Assembly: GCA_029204225.1 (NCBI GenBank)
Contig: CM055098.1
Coordinates: 17,637,303 to 17,701,302 of the forward strand
Direction: 5' to 3'
Length of the DNA stretch: 64,000 nucleotides
DNA from: Diphasiastrum complanatum
Taxonomy: Eukaryota; Streptophyta; Lycopodiopsida; Lycopodiales; Lycopodiaceae
The notes beneath the pieces were generated by a model. That model made no database searches and was not told the DNA's origin. It saw nothing but the letters and a program-made list of their open reading frames with translations. Position numbers and translations under genes: made by a program. Below are positions 8,201-18,119 of this stretch, in pieces (position 1 is the stretch's first letter; every line of letters begins with the position of its first letter).

Positions 8201-11200
8201 TGAAGAAATTTCTAGATTTTTTTTTTCAATATATGTATAGATGCCCAGCATTTTCAGTATCGCATTCAGAAACGCGGTTCAGAAAAATTCCAGAAATGGT
8301 TTTTTTTTTTTTTTTTGGTTTTTTTTGGGGCAATATGGGTATCAGATGAAAGCTCTAATTAAGAGCATAATTACTGTGTAATTTGCCGACTGTTTCGGGT
8401 GCAGGATGGTCCAGTTCAGGTGCATTAATCCATGTTGGGTTCTGTCAAGGATATCAACTCTAGCCTGTTCATTACGATCACAGATGGTCCCAGTAACCCC
8501 CCAAACGCCCCACCGGAGGGCTACCGCCCCCCGAACCCCCTGAGCATTTATTGAAAACCAGCAATAGACTAAAGCCCTACAAGCAATAGACAAGACAATA
8601 GGTTCTCCCACGAAGAGCCCAAGCAATACCAATCAATAATCTTCAAAAAATGAGTGTACAAATGCCCTTATAAATACCCTACCAATGAAACTAAAAATAG
8701 GAATTCAAAAGTAAAGGGAGCCAAAATGTGGAGGGAAAATAGTGCGCCCTCCTACGGGCCCCCACTCCACATATAACCATATAATAAGGGCCCAAGGCCA
8801 GTCAATGTTATAAAAAAGGACCCAGTGCGGGTCATAAGCATATAAAAAGGCTTTGGGGCCTGTACATGACTAATATAAAATGCGTAACCAGAAATATACA
8901 TAACCAACAGTAAATGTAAAGAGGCCTACGGAATATATGCAGAGTAGCCCAATAGGCCTGTATCCTGTAGTCCGTAACTCTCCCTGGCTATAAAGAACAT
9001 TGCCCCCAATGTAGACAAAATAAGATAAGAACTAGTGCCAGAGAAAAATACTGCATCAAGATATCCCATCTGAGAAAGGAACATCAAGAGAAGCCGGAGC
9101 ATCCCGAGAAGCAATGGTAGCTGCAAGTGATCGAGCCTGATCAGCCAGGATAGGGGTATGATAAAAAACATCAATGGGCTCCCAAGTAGCCTCCTCAATA
9201 GGACGACCATCCCACTGAACCAAAAACTGAACTTGCCGATGGCGACGACTGTGCAATAAGCGCACCTGTAAAATAGCAGCTGGCAGGAATGGAAAAAGCT
9301 CTGGATCTATAGGAAATGAGGAATCTCGAGGAGCATCATCCTCAATAGCAGCACGTAACAAACTGACATGAAAGATATCACAAGCCCGAGTAGCAGCAGG
9401 TAGCTCAAGACGATATGTAACTGGACTGAGGCGCTCAAGAATCTGAAAAGGCCCATAATAGCGCGGCGCCAGTAGAAGCAAGACCTTGTACAAAACGATG
9501 GCGAGCAAAGCGTAACCGGAGAAAAACAATATCTCCCTCTGCAAACTCAACATGGCGTCGATGACGATCAACAATGGTCTTGTACCGCTGCTGAATATGC
9601 TGTAAATGAGTAGCAGCTCTAGTAATAATCTCACGAGCACTCGAAAGATAAGATGAAATAGTAACAGGTGCATCATCTGGAGGAGCAGGTATACCGGGTA
9701 GAACTGGTGAGTATCCATGAGCAAGCATGAAAGGAGAAACACCTGTGCTGGCACTAATAGAACTGTTATAACTATACTCAGCCAAACATAAATGCTGATC
9801 CCAATCATGACCAGAAGGAGAAACATAATGTCGTAAATAATCCTCCAATACCCGGTTAATAACCTCAGACTGACCATCCGCAGAAGAATGATAAGCAGTG
9901 CCCATAAGTATCCTAACATCCAAGATACGCATAAGCTCTGTCCAAAAACCTGATGTAAACTTGGTATCCCGATCAGTAAGTATAGATCGTGGGAGACCAT
10001 GTAAGCGAAAAATCTCAAAAATAAATATACGACCACACTGCTCTGCTGTAATAGTACGTCTGACTGGTATGAAATGAGCTTGTTTAGAAAACCTATCAAC
10101 TACCACCAAACAAGAGTCATGACCACGCTGAGTACGGGGAAGACCTAAAATGAAGTCCATAGATATATCAGTCCACTGGCAGGAAGAAATAGGCCAACTT
10201 TGAAGGAGACCGCCAGGTTTTTCACGGGAATACTTGTTACGAAGGCAAAAATCACAAGTATGAATAAGGTGGGAAAGCTCACGCTTCATGGAAGGCCAAT
10301 AAAAATGTTCTTTCAAACGGAACAAGGACTTCTGAAAACCAAAATGGCCACCAACAGGAGAGGAATGGGCATCAAGAGGAGCTGTGGACGTATGTCGAGA
10401 GTGCTGGGAATACATAACGAACCATAGTGAAACAAACTATGATTAACTATGGAATAAACCTGGTGAGGGTGAGAGGAAGGACGAGAGGCAGACGACATAA
10501 TATCACGAAAGTTTGGACATGTGGCATAAGCCTGAGGAAGATCTTCATACCAAGAGTGGGGAGACGTAACAAGACTGTAAGTAAGGGCAGGTAAACGAGA
10601 CAAAGCATCAGCAGCAGCGTTACTTTTACCAGGCTTATAATGAATATCAAAATGAAAGGACTGTAAAAACTGAAGCCAACGGTACTGACGATCACTAAGA
10701 TCCTTTTGTGTATACAAATAACGAAGTGACTGGTGATCAGTAAAAACATCAAACGGAACACGATACAGATAATGACGCCACTTCTTTAAAGCAAAAATGA
10801 TAGCAAGCAACTCTTTTCCATGAGTGGAATAGCGCTGCTCATACGAACGAAGACGACGGGATTCATATGCAATAACACACTGACGCTGACGTAACAAAGC
10901 ACCTAATCCTGTGGAACTAGCATCAGTCTCAACAACAAAATGCTGGGAAAAATCTGGAAGACATAAAACAGGGGCAGTGGTAAGCTTAAACTTCAAAGTA
11001 TCAAAAGCTGACTGACATGCGGGAGTCCAAGCAAACGAAGTTTCCTTTTTCAACAGAGCATGCAAAGGAGATGCAAGAGTGGCAAAATGAGCAACTGGTT
11101 TACGAAGATGGATAGCAAGACCAAGAAACATATGAACATCATGAACATCAGCAGGCACAGGCCATGAATAGAATGGACCTTACGAGGGTCGAGACGAACA

Positions 11201-14200
11201 GTACCATTAGTAACAAAGAAGCCCAAAAACTCGATTTGTACAACAGCAAAAGAACATTTAGAACGTTTAGCATACAGATTATGAGTAACTAACAAAACAA
11301 AAACAGAACGATCGTGCTGAACATGAAGAGAGAGAGTGGTGCTATAAATGAGGATATCGTCAAAATAAACAATGACACACTTTCGAAGCAGAGGACGAAA
11401 GATGTTATTCATGACATTCTGAAAAGTGGGGGGGCCATTGGTAACACCAAAAGGAAGGACACGAAACTCATACAGACCAAAGTGGGTACGGAAAGCTGTC
11501 TTGTGCTCATCAGGAGGATGCATACGAATCTGATGATAACCGGAACGGAGGTCAAGTTTAGAAAAGATCTTGGCTTGGCCTAACTGGTCAAACAGGTCAT
11601 CCATATGAGGGATAGGGTACTGATTACGGATAGTAAGTTTATTTAAAGCACGATAATCAATACATAGACGTTTAGTACCATCCTTCTTATCAACAAGTAA
11701 AACAGGAGCACCAAAAGGACTGTGGCTAGGAACAATAAGGCCTTGAAGTAATAAATCAGACACCTGACGCTGGACTTCCTCGCGCTCAACAATAGACATA
11801 CGAAAAGGAGGACGAGAAGGAGGTGATGCAGAGGAAACAAGGTCTATATGCTGGTTGACATCTTGTAAAGGTGGTAACTGAGTCGGCTCTCTAAAAATTC
11901 ACGCAACAGTTCAAAAAATACCTGTGGCAAAGGTGGTGCATCCGCAATAGGCTGAACTGGCTGAACAGAAAGAATAGCCGCACAGTGGGCCTTCGGGAGG
12001 CTCTGTATGAACTGCTTCCCGGAAATAAGCTGATAGTCCTGCCGAGAATCAATACCGGAAAATATATGCTGAGTACCATCATGAGAGAATGTCAATGTCT
12101 GCTGCTGGAGGTCTACTATAACCGCACCAAGGGATGCAAACCAATCAGCACCGAGGATAAGATCGTACCGTGTAAGTGGAATAATATGAAAATATGCCTG
12201 ACTAAGGAAGTCTCCAATCCGATATGAAAGCTGCTGATACATCTGCGTGCTAGGAAAAGAGTGTGCGCTGGCAACCTCAACATGCAGGGGATGAGGCGTA
12301 GTGACTGGCATAGCACAAATGCGTGTAGTAATATGACTGCTGAGAAACGAGTGAGTGCTACCCGTGTCAACAAGGGCAATAAACTCACGACCAGTGATAC
12401 GTACGCGAAGACGGATATGGCGTGGACCCGGCTTACCGGCCCAAGTAGCATAAGCAAGCTGAGCATGGCATACAGCTAGATCAGGGGGATCAGGAACAGG
12501 CTCAGTGGGTGTGGCAAACTGATCAACAGGTGGGTCATCATCAAGAATATGAAGGCATATGGCAGAATCAGGACTATCATCAGGTGTGTCAGCATCATGG
12601 AAATAGACGACAGTAGCAGTGGCAGGCTGTCGGCAATCACGGGCGATATGATCAGGACTCTTACAGTTGAAACATAAGCGCTTTTCACGGATCTCAGACA
12701 TCTCAGGCTGTGAGTAGCGACGAACAAAAATAGGACGAGGAGAAAAAGGAGGACGTGGTGCAGAAGGAAGAGTGGATGAAGGTGAACTGACATATGTGGG
12801 ACTAGCAGAGGATGGAGAGGAAAAAATAGGACGTGTGAAAGGACGCAAAGGACGAGACACAGAGGAAGAGATGGGAGAGTACTTGTGCTGCAGTGCGGTA
12901 GCAAGGGAGATGGCGTGAGAAAGAGTGAGTGGAAAAAAAGAAGAAACATCATACCTGAGTGCGCCTCGTAGACCAGCAACGTAGCGAGAGATGAGCTCCA
13001 ATGTAGAAATATCTGGGAATAGATAGGAAAGCTCTATAAACCGTGTCGTATAAGCAGCCAAGTCACCAGTGTGAGATAAACTGCGAAAGATGTCGCGCTG
13101 TCGAATAAGCCACTGAGGATCAATCATCGCTAGGCGGAGTGTTGTCATAAACTCTGTCCAACTAGCAAGGCCAGGGTGTGAAGCCGTCTGGCGAAACATG
13201 CGCCACCAAGTAGCAGCATGGCCCTCCAAATGTAAAGCAGCCAAATGTATTTGCTGAATGTCAGTCTTAGGAAACATAAGGATGTAGGTCTCAAGCTTAG
13301 AATACCAATTCTCGAGTTCATTCCCATCGGATGACCCAGAATACACAGTAAGCTGAACCCTATCCTTAAAGTCTCGTGGCAAAGGACCAAAAGATGAAGG
13401 AGTCTCGGGTGGTGGAAATGTACGTTGTGGGGGAACAGGTGGAGATAGTGGAGAAACACTGGACTGTGATGATAGTGTAGCAATCTGGGCAGAAAGAGCA
13501 GTGAACGTCTCTCGTAACTCCTGGCGTAAATCAGTGCGTACATAATTCATGGCTTCTCTAAGATGATCTCGGAATTCATGCCGTACTTCGTCAAGGTAAG
13601 TGGAAGACGGTATGCGAGGCTCAGAAGATGTAGGGGAAGTATCCATGGTTAAGGAATGCAGGAAGTGAAGAGAGTGTAAGAAAAGCTTAATATCGGAGGG
13701 AGCGGACTTTTGTCGTCACCCCAAATACGCTTTAGGTGCACAAACGACACTAAGAGCAAGAAAGGAAATGACAAATGTCAAGAAAAGGTGTGGAAAGCAA
13801 GGAAAAACCAACAAAGATACCTCTCGATAGAGCTCCAAGCGTGGCAAAGAGCTGGCTGGAAAATGTGACCACAAGGAGAATGAAATAGGGCGATGGACAG
13901 CCTCCAATCAATGCTGAAAATATGGCTGGAAATCTGTGGAAAGCGTGATGAAATAGGGCAATGGACAGCCTCCAATCAAAACTGAAATATGGCTGAAACT
14001 TTGCTGGAACAATGGCTGAAAGATGTGATGAAGTAGGGCGCTGGACAGCCTCCGATCAATGCTGAAAAGATGGCTGGGAATCCTCTCCCTGAATCAAATG
14101 GAGGATTCAAAAAAAAAGAGGGAAAAGGATTTGGAACTTGGGCGCCGGAAATAATCTGCCCAAAAAAAAATAAAATAAAATAAAATTTCCGGCCGCCAAA

Positions 14201-16149
14201 TTAAGTGGAAGTACTTCCGCTAACTATCTGCTAAAGCTTCGCCAAGGAAAATGCTCTGATGGGAGTTGGTCCTCCTCCAAACTGTGCTGAATGTTGCTGA
14301 AGCAAAGAGATGAAAGCCCTCAGCAAAGAGAGAAAAAATCAGCAAGGAAAATGGGCACCCAATCAGAAAATCAGATCTGAAAGCAATCAGGAAAGTGCTC
14401 TGATACCAAGTTATGATCAAAATCTCAGGTGTTGAATCAATGAAGCATAAAAGACAGCAATAGACTAAAGCCCTACAAGCAATAGGTTCTCCCACGAAGA
14501 GCCCAAGCAATACCAATCAATAATCTTCAAAAAATGAGTGTACAAATGCCCCTATAAATACCCTACCAATGAACCCTAAAATAGGAATTCAAAAGTAAAG
14601 GGAGGCCAAAATGTGGAGGGAAAATAGTGTGCCCTCCTACGGGCCCCCACTTCACATATAACCATATAATAAGGGCCCAAGGCCAGTCAATGTCATAAAA
14701 AAGGATCCAGTGCGGGTCATAAGCATATAAAAAGGCTTTGGGGCCTGTACATGACTAATATAAAATGCGTAACCAGAAATATACATAACCAACAGTAAAT
14801 GTAAAGAGGCCTGCGGAATATATGCAGAGTAGCCCAGTAGGCCTGTATCCTGTAGTCCGTAACTATGGTATTCAATTGAATAAATGCTGAATTGCAATAG
14901 ACAGCAGCCTTACATTCTGTAAGGATGCTAATTTTCACTCAGAACACTCTTTTACAAAATACTCATAAAAGTGAGGACCCTCAGTTTTATGAGTGTTGGG
15001 CACTTAAGAGCTGAACATTACAGCTTTTCCAAACTCCAATTGTTTCAAAGCTTCTCAAATGCATTGCTGATTCAAATGATAATATCTGGCCACTGTGGTC
15101 TAGCTTTTCAGCTTGTAGACATGTACATTCTAGTTAGGTCAGTCAGTCTCATGCTTTATGTCACATTTATCGAATTTTGAAACATACGTATAACAGACTG
15201 GATTGGTCGGTTTGATTAGGCAACTATAGTGTTTTTGGTCACGATTCATGTCTATGCAAACGAGAAAAGTGAAGTAGAGGAGTTGTCAATCGTGGCTTTA
15301 TCTGGATGCATTTGGCTGCAAGCATTTGTGGTCGCAGTGGAGACAAAGTAAGGCTTGATCTAATATTTCTTGTGTTTTTGTGTTTGCCACTGAATTGCTA
15401 GCTCCAATGTTTTCATGTTGGCTTGCTTCATTAGCTATTATTTCTCTTGTTGTATGCAAATCTCTGAGTCTGATACTTGTGCCTGTTTTTTGATTCGGCA
15501 ACAGCTCTTTTACAGTGCTACAACAGCTAGCAATTTGGGGCAATCTGGTGGCTTTTTATGTTGTCAACTTCATTGTAAGCATGGTGCCTTGGGGGGGTAT
15601 GTACACTATAATGTTTCGGATCTGTGGACAACCATGTTACTGGCTTACACTTTTGGTATGTACTTTTGCCTATCATCACATGCTGCTTTTTCAAGTTTAA
15701 ACTCAATGCTCCTGATACTGCACTATGTTCAAAACCGACCTTTTGTGGAGGAGCATAATTTATTAGTCAGAGAGGCAATTTAGAGGCTAACTAAGCTTTA
15801 TCGTGAGATGATTATGTTAATGGCGAAGTCTTTAACCCCCTTTTGCCTGTTGCAGCTGATCACATTGCTTGGGATGGGACCTTTGCTAGCTCTTAAATGC
15901 TTTCTGTTTATTTATCAACCAAGTGCCATTAACATTCTCCAGCAACTGGAGCACTCATGCTTAACCACAAACTCAAAATTTTCTTCGATTGAATCACATC
16001 TAAACAAAATTGATAAAGATTTAGAAAATTCAAATCCTGCAGAAGCCAATGCTGGTTCAGTCTATGAACCTCTGCTGGGTTCTTCACCATCAAGCTCTGG
16101 AAGAGTTTCAGGGCTCAGTTCTGTTAATATTTTGCAATCTAATCCATAA
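5122..16149 (+). CDS. ALA2: Phospholipid-transporting P4-ATPase, ALA2-type, 3' exons
   Basis: Six exons encode the last ~304 residues: 5122-5239, 6942-7115, 7485-7536, 15220-15347, 15505-15655 and 15856-16149. All junctions have GT/AG boundaries and compatible phases. The read-through starts FRFLKRLILIHGRYSYNR, which in P4-ATPases follows the ATP-hydrolysis hinge. Then come the hydrophobic spans of TM5 to TM10 (e.g. SLLICLIQIL, GISGTSLFN, ALSGCIWLQAFVV, LAIWGNLVAFYVVNF) and the plant ALA2 tail (INILQQLE, VYEPLLG). Known role: flips phospholipids to the cytosolic leaflet of endomembranes, usually with an ALIS beta subunit. The catalytic DKTGT, ATP-binding and GDG-hinge exons lie outside the window. 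No stop or frameshift was seen, so the gene looks functional despite a 7.7-kb intron carrying a Ty3 element. Confidence 0.9.
5240..6054 (+). other. ALA2 intron, no gene recognised
   Basis: T-rich intronic sequence without coding or repeat structure that I can name. The intron continues to 6941 and contains the fold-back at 6055-6290. Confidence 0.6.
6055..6290. repeat. Fold-back element with perfect 41-bp stem
   Basis: 6095-6135 (CCTCAAAAAATCCCCC...) and 6208-6248 are exact reverse complements. The 72-bp loop region itself contains a second imperfect pair (CTGTATAGGGC / GCCCTACACAG). Outside the stem the pairing continues imperfectly (GTGATTCAACGAATCGC against GATTCGCGAATCGC). Intronic, between ALA2 exons. 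It fits a fold-back MITE; a small-RNA precursor is possible. Confidence 0.85.
6942..7115 (+). CDS. ALA2: ALA2 exon (TM5-TM7 region)
   Basis: Acceptor GGGAAG before TTTTTCC; donor GTATAC. Encodes FSFVSGISGTSLFN, then SLMSYNVLYTSVPV and LQHPQILSYCQAE, all hallmarks of the ALA2 C-terminal membrane domain. Confidence 0.88.
7485..7536 (+). CDS. ALA2: ALA2 exon (NPSTFAGWFGRS)
   Basis: A 52-bp exon between ACTGCAG and GTAAGC, encoding LLNPSTFAGWFGRSFLH, strongly conserved in ALA2. It is the last exon before the intron that hosts the Ty3 element. Confidence 0.9.
7537..8405 (+). other. ALA2 intron, left of the Ty3 insertion
   Basis: AT-rich intron sequence with a T tract near 8300-8320. No gene or recognised repeat. 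Confidence 0.6.
8411..8979 (-). mobile_element. 3' LTR of the chromovirus
   Basis: 8560-8979 aligns closely with the 5' LTR (14457-14864), ending CCGTAACT on the + strand. The left 150 bp differ: a C/G-rich stretch (8489-8555, CCCCCCAAACGCCCC) replaces the 48-bp end of the 5' LTR, and only a weak match (AGTTCAGGTGCATTAATC) remains near 8413. A short purine tract (CAGGGAG on the - strand) precedes the LTR start, as expected for a polypurine tract. Confidence 0.75.
9056..9478 (-). pseudogene. Chromovirus integrase C-terminus: GPY/F module and chromodomain
   Basis: In this frame LAPRYYGPFQILERL is the GPY/F module, and FHVSLLRAA leads to a linker. HRQVQFLVQWDGRPIEEATW followed by EPID is a chromodomain with its aromatic and acidic core. 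The chromodomain is thought to guide integration to particular chromatin. It is one reading frame away from the integrase core, broken near 9478. Confidence 0.85.
9470..10415 (-). pseudogene. Chromovirus integrase core
   Basis: Zinc-binding HHCC region (GGHFGFQKSLFRLKEHFYW, then H.C..C as HTCDFCLRNK), followed by the DDE core: WTDISMDFILGLP (first Asp), ILTDRDTKFTSGFW (second Asp) and HSSADGQSEVINRVLEDYLR (Glu). Role: inserts the element cDNA into the host chromosome. The frame differs from RNase H (break near 10405) and from the chromodomain (break near 9478). Confidence 0.88.
10400..11158 (-). pseudogene. Chromovirus RT connection and RNase H
   Basis: Begins in the RT thumb/connection (VHMFLGLAIHLRKPVAHFA) and runs into RNase H: FVVETDASSTGLGALLRQ, YSTHGKELLAIIFALKKWR, VFTDHQSLRYL and the final catalytic Asp in NAAADALSRL. 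RNase H removes the RNA template during cDNA synthesis. It is joined to RT by a frameshift near 11160. Confidence 0.88.
11150..11865 (-). pseudogene. Chromovirus reverse transcriptase
   Basis: RT motifs in order: GLIVPSHSPFGAPVLLVDKK, RLCIDYRALNKLTIRN, YPIPHMDDLFDQLG, SKLDLRSGYHQI, FGLYEFRVLPFGVTNGP and the catalytic VIVYFDDILIY. The N-terminal side is open to about 11865 in this frame, whereas gag-protease ends at 11844 in another frame. One indel near 11885 therefore separates a once continuous gag-pol. Confidence 0.9.
11844..13646 (-). CDS. Chromovirus gag-protease polyprotein
   Basis: A 600-codon ORF from ATG at 13646 (MDTSPTSSEPRIP). Order: coiled-coil-like N-terminus (about residues 18-60); retrotransposon gag domain (about 100-250; NELENWYSKLETYI, AATWWRMF, DPQWLIRQRDIFRSL); Ser/Pro/Arg linker; CCHC zinc knuckle CFNCKSPDHIARDC (about residue 320); aspartic protease with LVDTGSTHSFL and ILGADWFASLGAVI (about 430-520). 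The last ~14 residues are out of frame relative to pol. Gag packages the RNA and the protease matures the polyprotein. This is the longest intact ORF of the element. Confidence 0.9.
   Translation of the reverse strand: MDTSPTSSEPRIPSSTYLDEVRHEFRDHLREAMNYVRTDLRQELRETFTALSAQIATLSSQSSVSPLSPPVPPQRTFPPPETPSSFGPLPRDFKDRVQLTVYSGSSDGNELENWYSKLETYILMFPKTDIQQIHLAALHLEGHAATWWRMFRQTASHPGLASWTEFMTTLRLAMIDPQWLIRQRDIFRSLSHTGDLAAYTTRFIELSYLFPDISTLELISRYVAGLRGALRYDVSSFFPLTLSHAISLATALQHKYSPISSSVSRPLRPFTRPIFSSPSSASPTYVSSPSSTLPSAPRPPFSPRPIFVRRYSQPEMSEIREKRLCFNCKSPDHIARDCRQPATATVVYFHDADTPDDSPDSAICLHILDDDPPVDQFATPTEPVPDPPDLAVCHAQLAYATWAGKPGPRHIRLRVRITGREFIALVDTGSTHSFLSSHITTRICAMPVTTPHPLHVEVASAHSFPSTQMYQQLSYRIGDFLSQAYFHIIPLTRYDLILGADWFASLGAVIVDLQQQTLTFSHDGTQHIFSGIDSRQDYQLISGKQFIQSLPKAHCAAILSVQPVQPIADAPPLPQVFFELLREFLESRLSYHLYKMSTSI
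13860..14090 (-). repeat. Tandem leader repeats of the chromovirus, about 3 units
   Basis: The phrase ATAGGGCGATGGACAGCCTC and its variants begin near 13886, 13954 and 14033 (period about 70-80 bp), each followed by CAATCAATGCTGAAAATATGG-like sequence of which I cite only the start. It lies between the PBS and the gag ATG and matches the repeat at 2700-2980. Confidence 0.75.
14397..14408 (-). other. Primer-binding site of the chromovirus
   Basis: The - strand reads TGGTATCAGAGC, the standard initiator tRNA-Met PBS. It abuts the LTR end TAACT with no spacer. Confidence 0.9.
14409..14864 (-). mobile_element. 5' LTR of the chromovirus
   Basis: 456 bp, + strand AGTTATGATC...CCGTAACT: the ends AGTTA/TAACT form a 5-bp inverted repeat in place of TG/CA. 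It matches the 3' LTR over about 410 bp, with an 11-bp difference near CAAGCAATAG. Confidence 0.85.
14865..15219 (+). other. ALA2 intron, right of the Ty3 insertion
   Basis: Begins with ATGGT, the likely right target-site copy. No gene seen before the acceptor TTTGATTAG. Confidence 0.6.
15220..15347 (+). CDS. ALA2: ALA2 exon (TM8-TM9 region)
   Basis: Acceptor TTGATTAG, donor GTAAGG. Encodes ATIVFLVTIHVYANEKSE then ELSIVALSGCIWLQAFVV. It joins in phase 0 to the 7485-7536 exon across the element-bearing intron. Confidence 0.9.
15505..15655 (+). CDS. ALA2: ALA2 exon (TM9-TM10 region)
   Basis: Acceptor GCAACAG, donor GTATGT. Encodes SFTVLQQLAIWGNLVAFY and GGMYTIMFRICGQPCYWL. Phase matches both neighbours. 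Confidence 0.9.
15856..16149 (+). CDS. ALA2: ALA2 last coding exon
   Basis: Acceptor TGTTGCAG. Encodes the last membrane span (LITLLGMGPLLALKCF), YQPSAINILQQLE and the cytosolic tail with VYEPLLGSSPSSSGR, ending TAA at 16147-16149. Confidence 0.9.
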   Translation: MITLLGMGPLLALKCFLFIYQPSAINILQQLEHSCLTTNSKFSSIESHLNKIDKDLENSNPAEANAGSVYEPLLGSSPSSSGRVSGLSSVNILQSNP

Positions 16150-16545
16150 AACATGCTGGCATCCTCAAGAAAGTAAAGATTAATGGCATCTTCATCTTTG
16201 GATGAATTTACCTTCTTTGGCTCTTTTTAAAGACTTTGGTCCTGTTGTATAATTTTCTTATGTAGAATTTGGTTCTACTTGTGGGACCTTCATCAACCCC
16301 AAATTGGGAAAGGAGGCAGCACTGTATCAATGGTTTGCCATCTAGTCCACGGAAAATTCTTGCAACTTACTGAAGAAGTAAAACTCAATGACATCTTGAT
16401 CTTTCGCTGATTTACCTTCTTTTGCTCCGGTAAGTTCATGATGACTTTGGTTCTGGAGAAGTTTCTCCCATGAACAATTTGGTTCTATTTGTGGGGACCC
16501 TTATCAACCTAAAAATGGGAAAGGCAACCTGCAACGAACGAGTTA
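16150..16545 (+). repeat. ALA2 3' UTR with a diverged tandem duplication of about 200 bp
   Basis: 16170-16330 and 16375-16535 share, in the same order, AGTAAA..T.AATG.CATCTT, GATTTACCTTCTTTTGCTC-like sequence, GACTTTGGT.CTG, TTTGGTTCTA.TTGTGGG and AAATGGGAAAGG. Neither copy is coding. Confidence 0.7.
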
Positions 16546-17840
16546 ATGTTTTTGTTTTTGACATCCAACAATTTTTTCCGTGTTTGCATAGAGATGCATC
16601 ATGGCATCACCATGCATATAGTCATGGTGTGAAGAGCTAGGTACCTTTGTAGGGGTCATCACAGTCAGGTATATTGTGGGGGTTATTAAACTGATAGAAC
16701 TCAAAATCAGCTTATCACCAATGATATCATACTCCTAGTTATACATTTGAGCAGACAGCTCTCTTGAAGGTACTTACAGGTTGTCAAGATTTAGTCTTCC
16801 TCAGTGGAAGCTTTACTGCAGCAGTGGGTATCTCTGAACCATGTGAGATTTTCACTCAACAAACAGGATCTTCAAGAAAAGTTATACATTGAAAAAAAAG
16901 AATTGATGAGTTAAAGGACATCACTGAGAACTGTCCTTTCAGGAGATATGACTAGCCATTTTAGTTGTGATTGCAGATTCAAGAAATGGAACAAGCTACA
17001 AATGAATTTCCAAAGGTTTGGCTCATATGAGACTACTAGCAAATTTCGTTTCTTATGATCATTGAAAACAGAATTATTTCATCATGTGCTACCAATCCTT
17101 CATGTTGGTCTTTTACTTGATTTATCTTATTCTTTACAGTTCTTTTAGCATGTACTGAATAAAACTTTGCTCAACATCCTTGGAGCCTCAGTCCAGTGTA
17201 TGCTTTTTGGAGAATGGTTAACCTGCTAAATTGTCCATCTTGGAGAAAAAATCTAACATAGAATCTCCCCAAGCATGAACCCAATGCTTTTTAGAGCAGT
17301 TAAATATCTGAAATTTGACAGTTACAGCAAGCCAGTTATAGGGGTAAAAGTTTCCTTGTCAGTACAAACCTTGAGAATTGTGGTTCTCACAGCTTTATAC
17401 TTCAGACTTTAGAGTGCTATCATATAATATCCCTTGGTCTGGAACTGTGTTTTTCTTTTTGATAGTTCAAGATTTATTTGATGTTGAATCTGGAAGAATG
17501 TGTTTGACTACAATCTGGAACCTTTTTTATCTTCATCTAAGTTCAGCTAGTTCTATGGTGATTGCATCTTCAAGCAACTACAGATTTTATGTCTATATAA
17601 AGGCTCACTTAGAAAGTTGTATTATATTTGTTTAGTTCCTCAGGACACCTTGTATGGGTTCATATTCTTAACATCTAGACCATTTATCGTTTCCCCACAG
17701 TGGGTTACTTGCTATTCTGTGTGGAACAAATAGCATGTCGTTCTGAGGATATTGACTTTTAACCTTGAGCAATAACTAAAAGTGTTATACATCAAGGATT
17801 GTGGTTGGAAAATTACAGTAAATGATAAACTGGATTTATC
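16546..17840. other. Intergenic, no gene recognised
   Basis: AT-rich with only short chance ORFs. It may include ALA2 3' UTR or downstream sequence. Confidence 0.5.
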
Positions 17841-18119
17841 TTAACTCAAAATCACAATAGGCTCATATTCTTCTTCAATGACCTTTTCAATGCGGGGTAA
17901 ATCCCTCTGCTTTGCGATGCCTTCCAAGGGGTCCTTGGTGGGTTTGCTTTCATCCTTCACTCCAACTCTCGTGTTTTTTTTTTCAAAGTTTTGCACACCA
18001 GATTTATTTGTGAACTCCTTAGTTTGAATGCTACGTGCAGTCTCCCTTTCAACTATGTCAGCCAATGTCTCCAGGTCTACACATCTGGGCTTCATCTTGG
18101 TTCTTGACGTTTTTTTCAT
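17841..18119 (-). CDS. Unidentified 92-residue charged ORF
   Basis: MKKTSRTKMKPRCVDLE... is rich in Lys and Glu and contains LETLADIVERETARSIQ and VIEEEYEPIVILS. The composition resembles the linker of a retroelement gag, but no zinc knuckle or protease follows. Broken ORFs on the same strand up to about 19410 may belong to one decayed element. Confidence 0.25.
   Translation of the reverse strand: MKKTSRTKMKPRCVDLETLADIVERETARSIQTKEFTNKSGVQNFEKKNTRVGVKDESKPTKDPLEGIAKQRDLPRIEKVIEEEYEPIVILS

Larger units (their letters stand above)
8411..14864 (-). mobile_element. Chromodomain Ty3 (chromovirus) LTR retrotransposon in ALA2 intron
   Basis: Order on the - strand: 5' LTR (14864-14409), PBS (14408-14397), repeat leader, gag-protease, RT, RNase H, integrase, chromodomain, 3' LTR (from 8979). 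The domain order and the chromodomain place it in the chromoviruses. A likely 5-bp target duplication ATGGT is at 8406-8410 and 14865-14869. On the left side the match leaves two extra C bases before the AGTT-like terminus, so that border is tentative. At least four frameshifts break the coding frame, so it is not autonomous now. It lies antisense to ALA2. Confidence 0.85.

Noticed and set aside
8484-8488. Alternative left target-site copy (ATGGT before CCCAGTAAC)
   Set aside because: ATGGT also occurs at 8406-8410, next to a better match to the LTR end (AGTTCAGGTG). Neither is perfect, so the first was preferred with low certainty.
8342-8632. 96-codon - strand ORF near the chromovirus 3' LTR
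   Set aside because: It spans the LTR end and the GC-rich insertion, with no domain.
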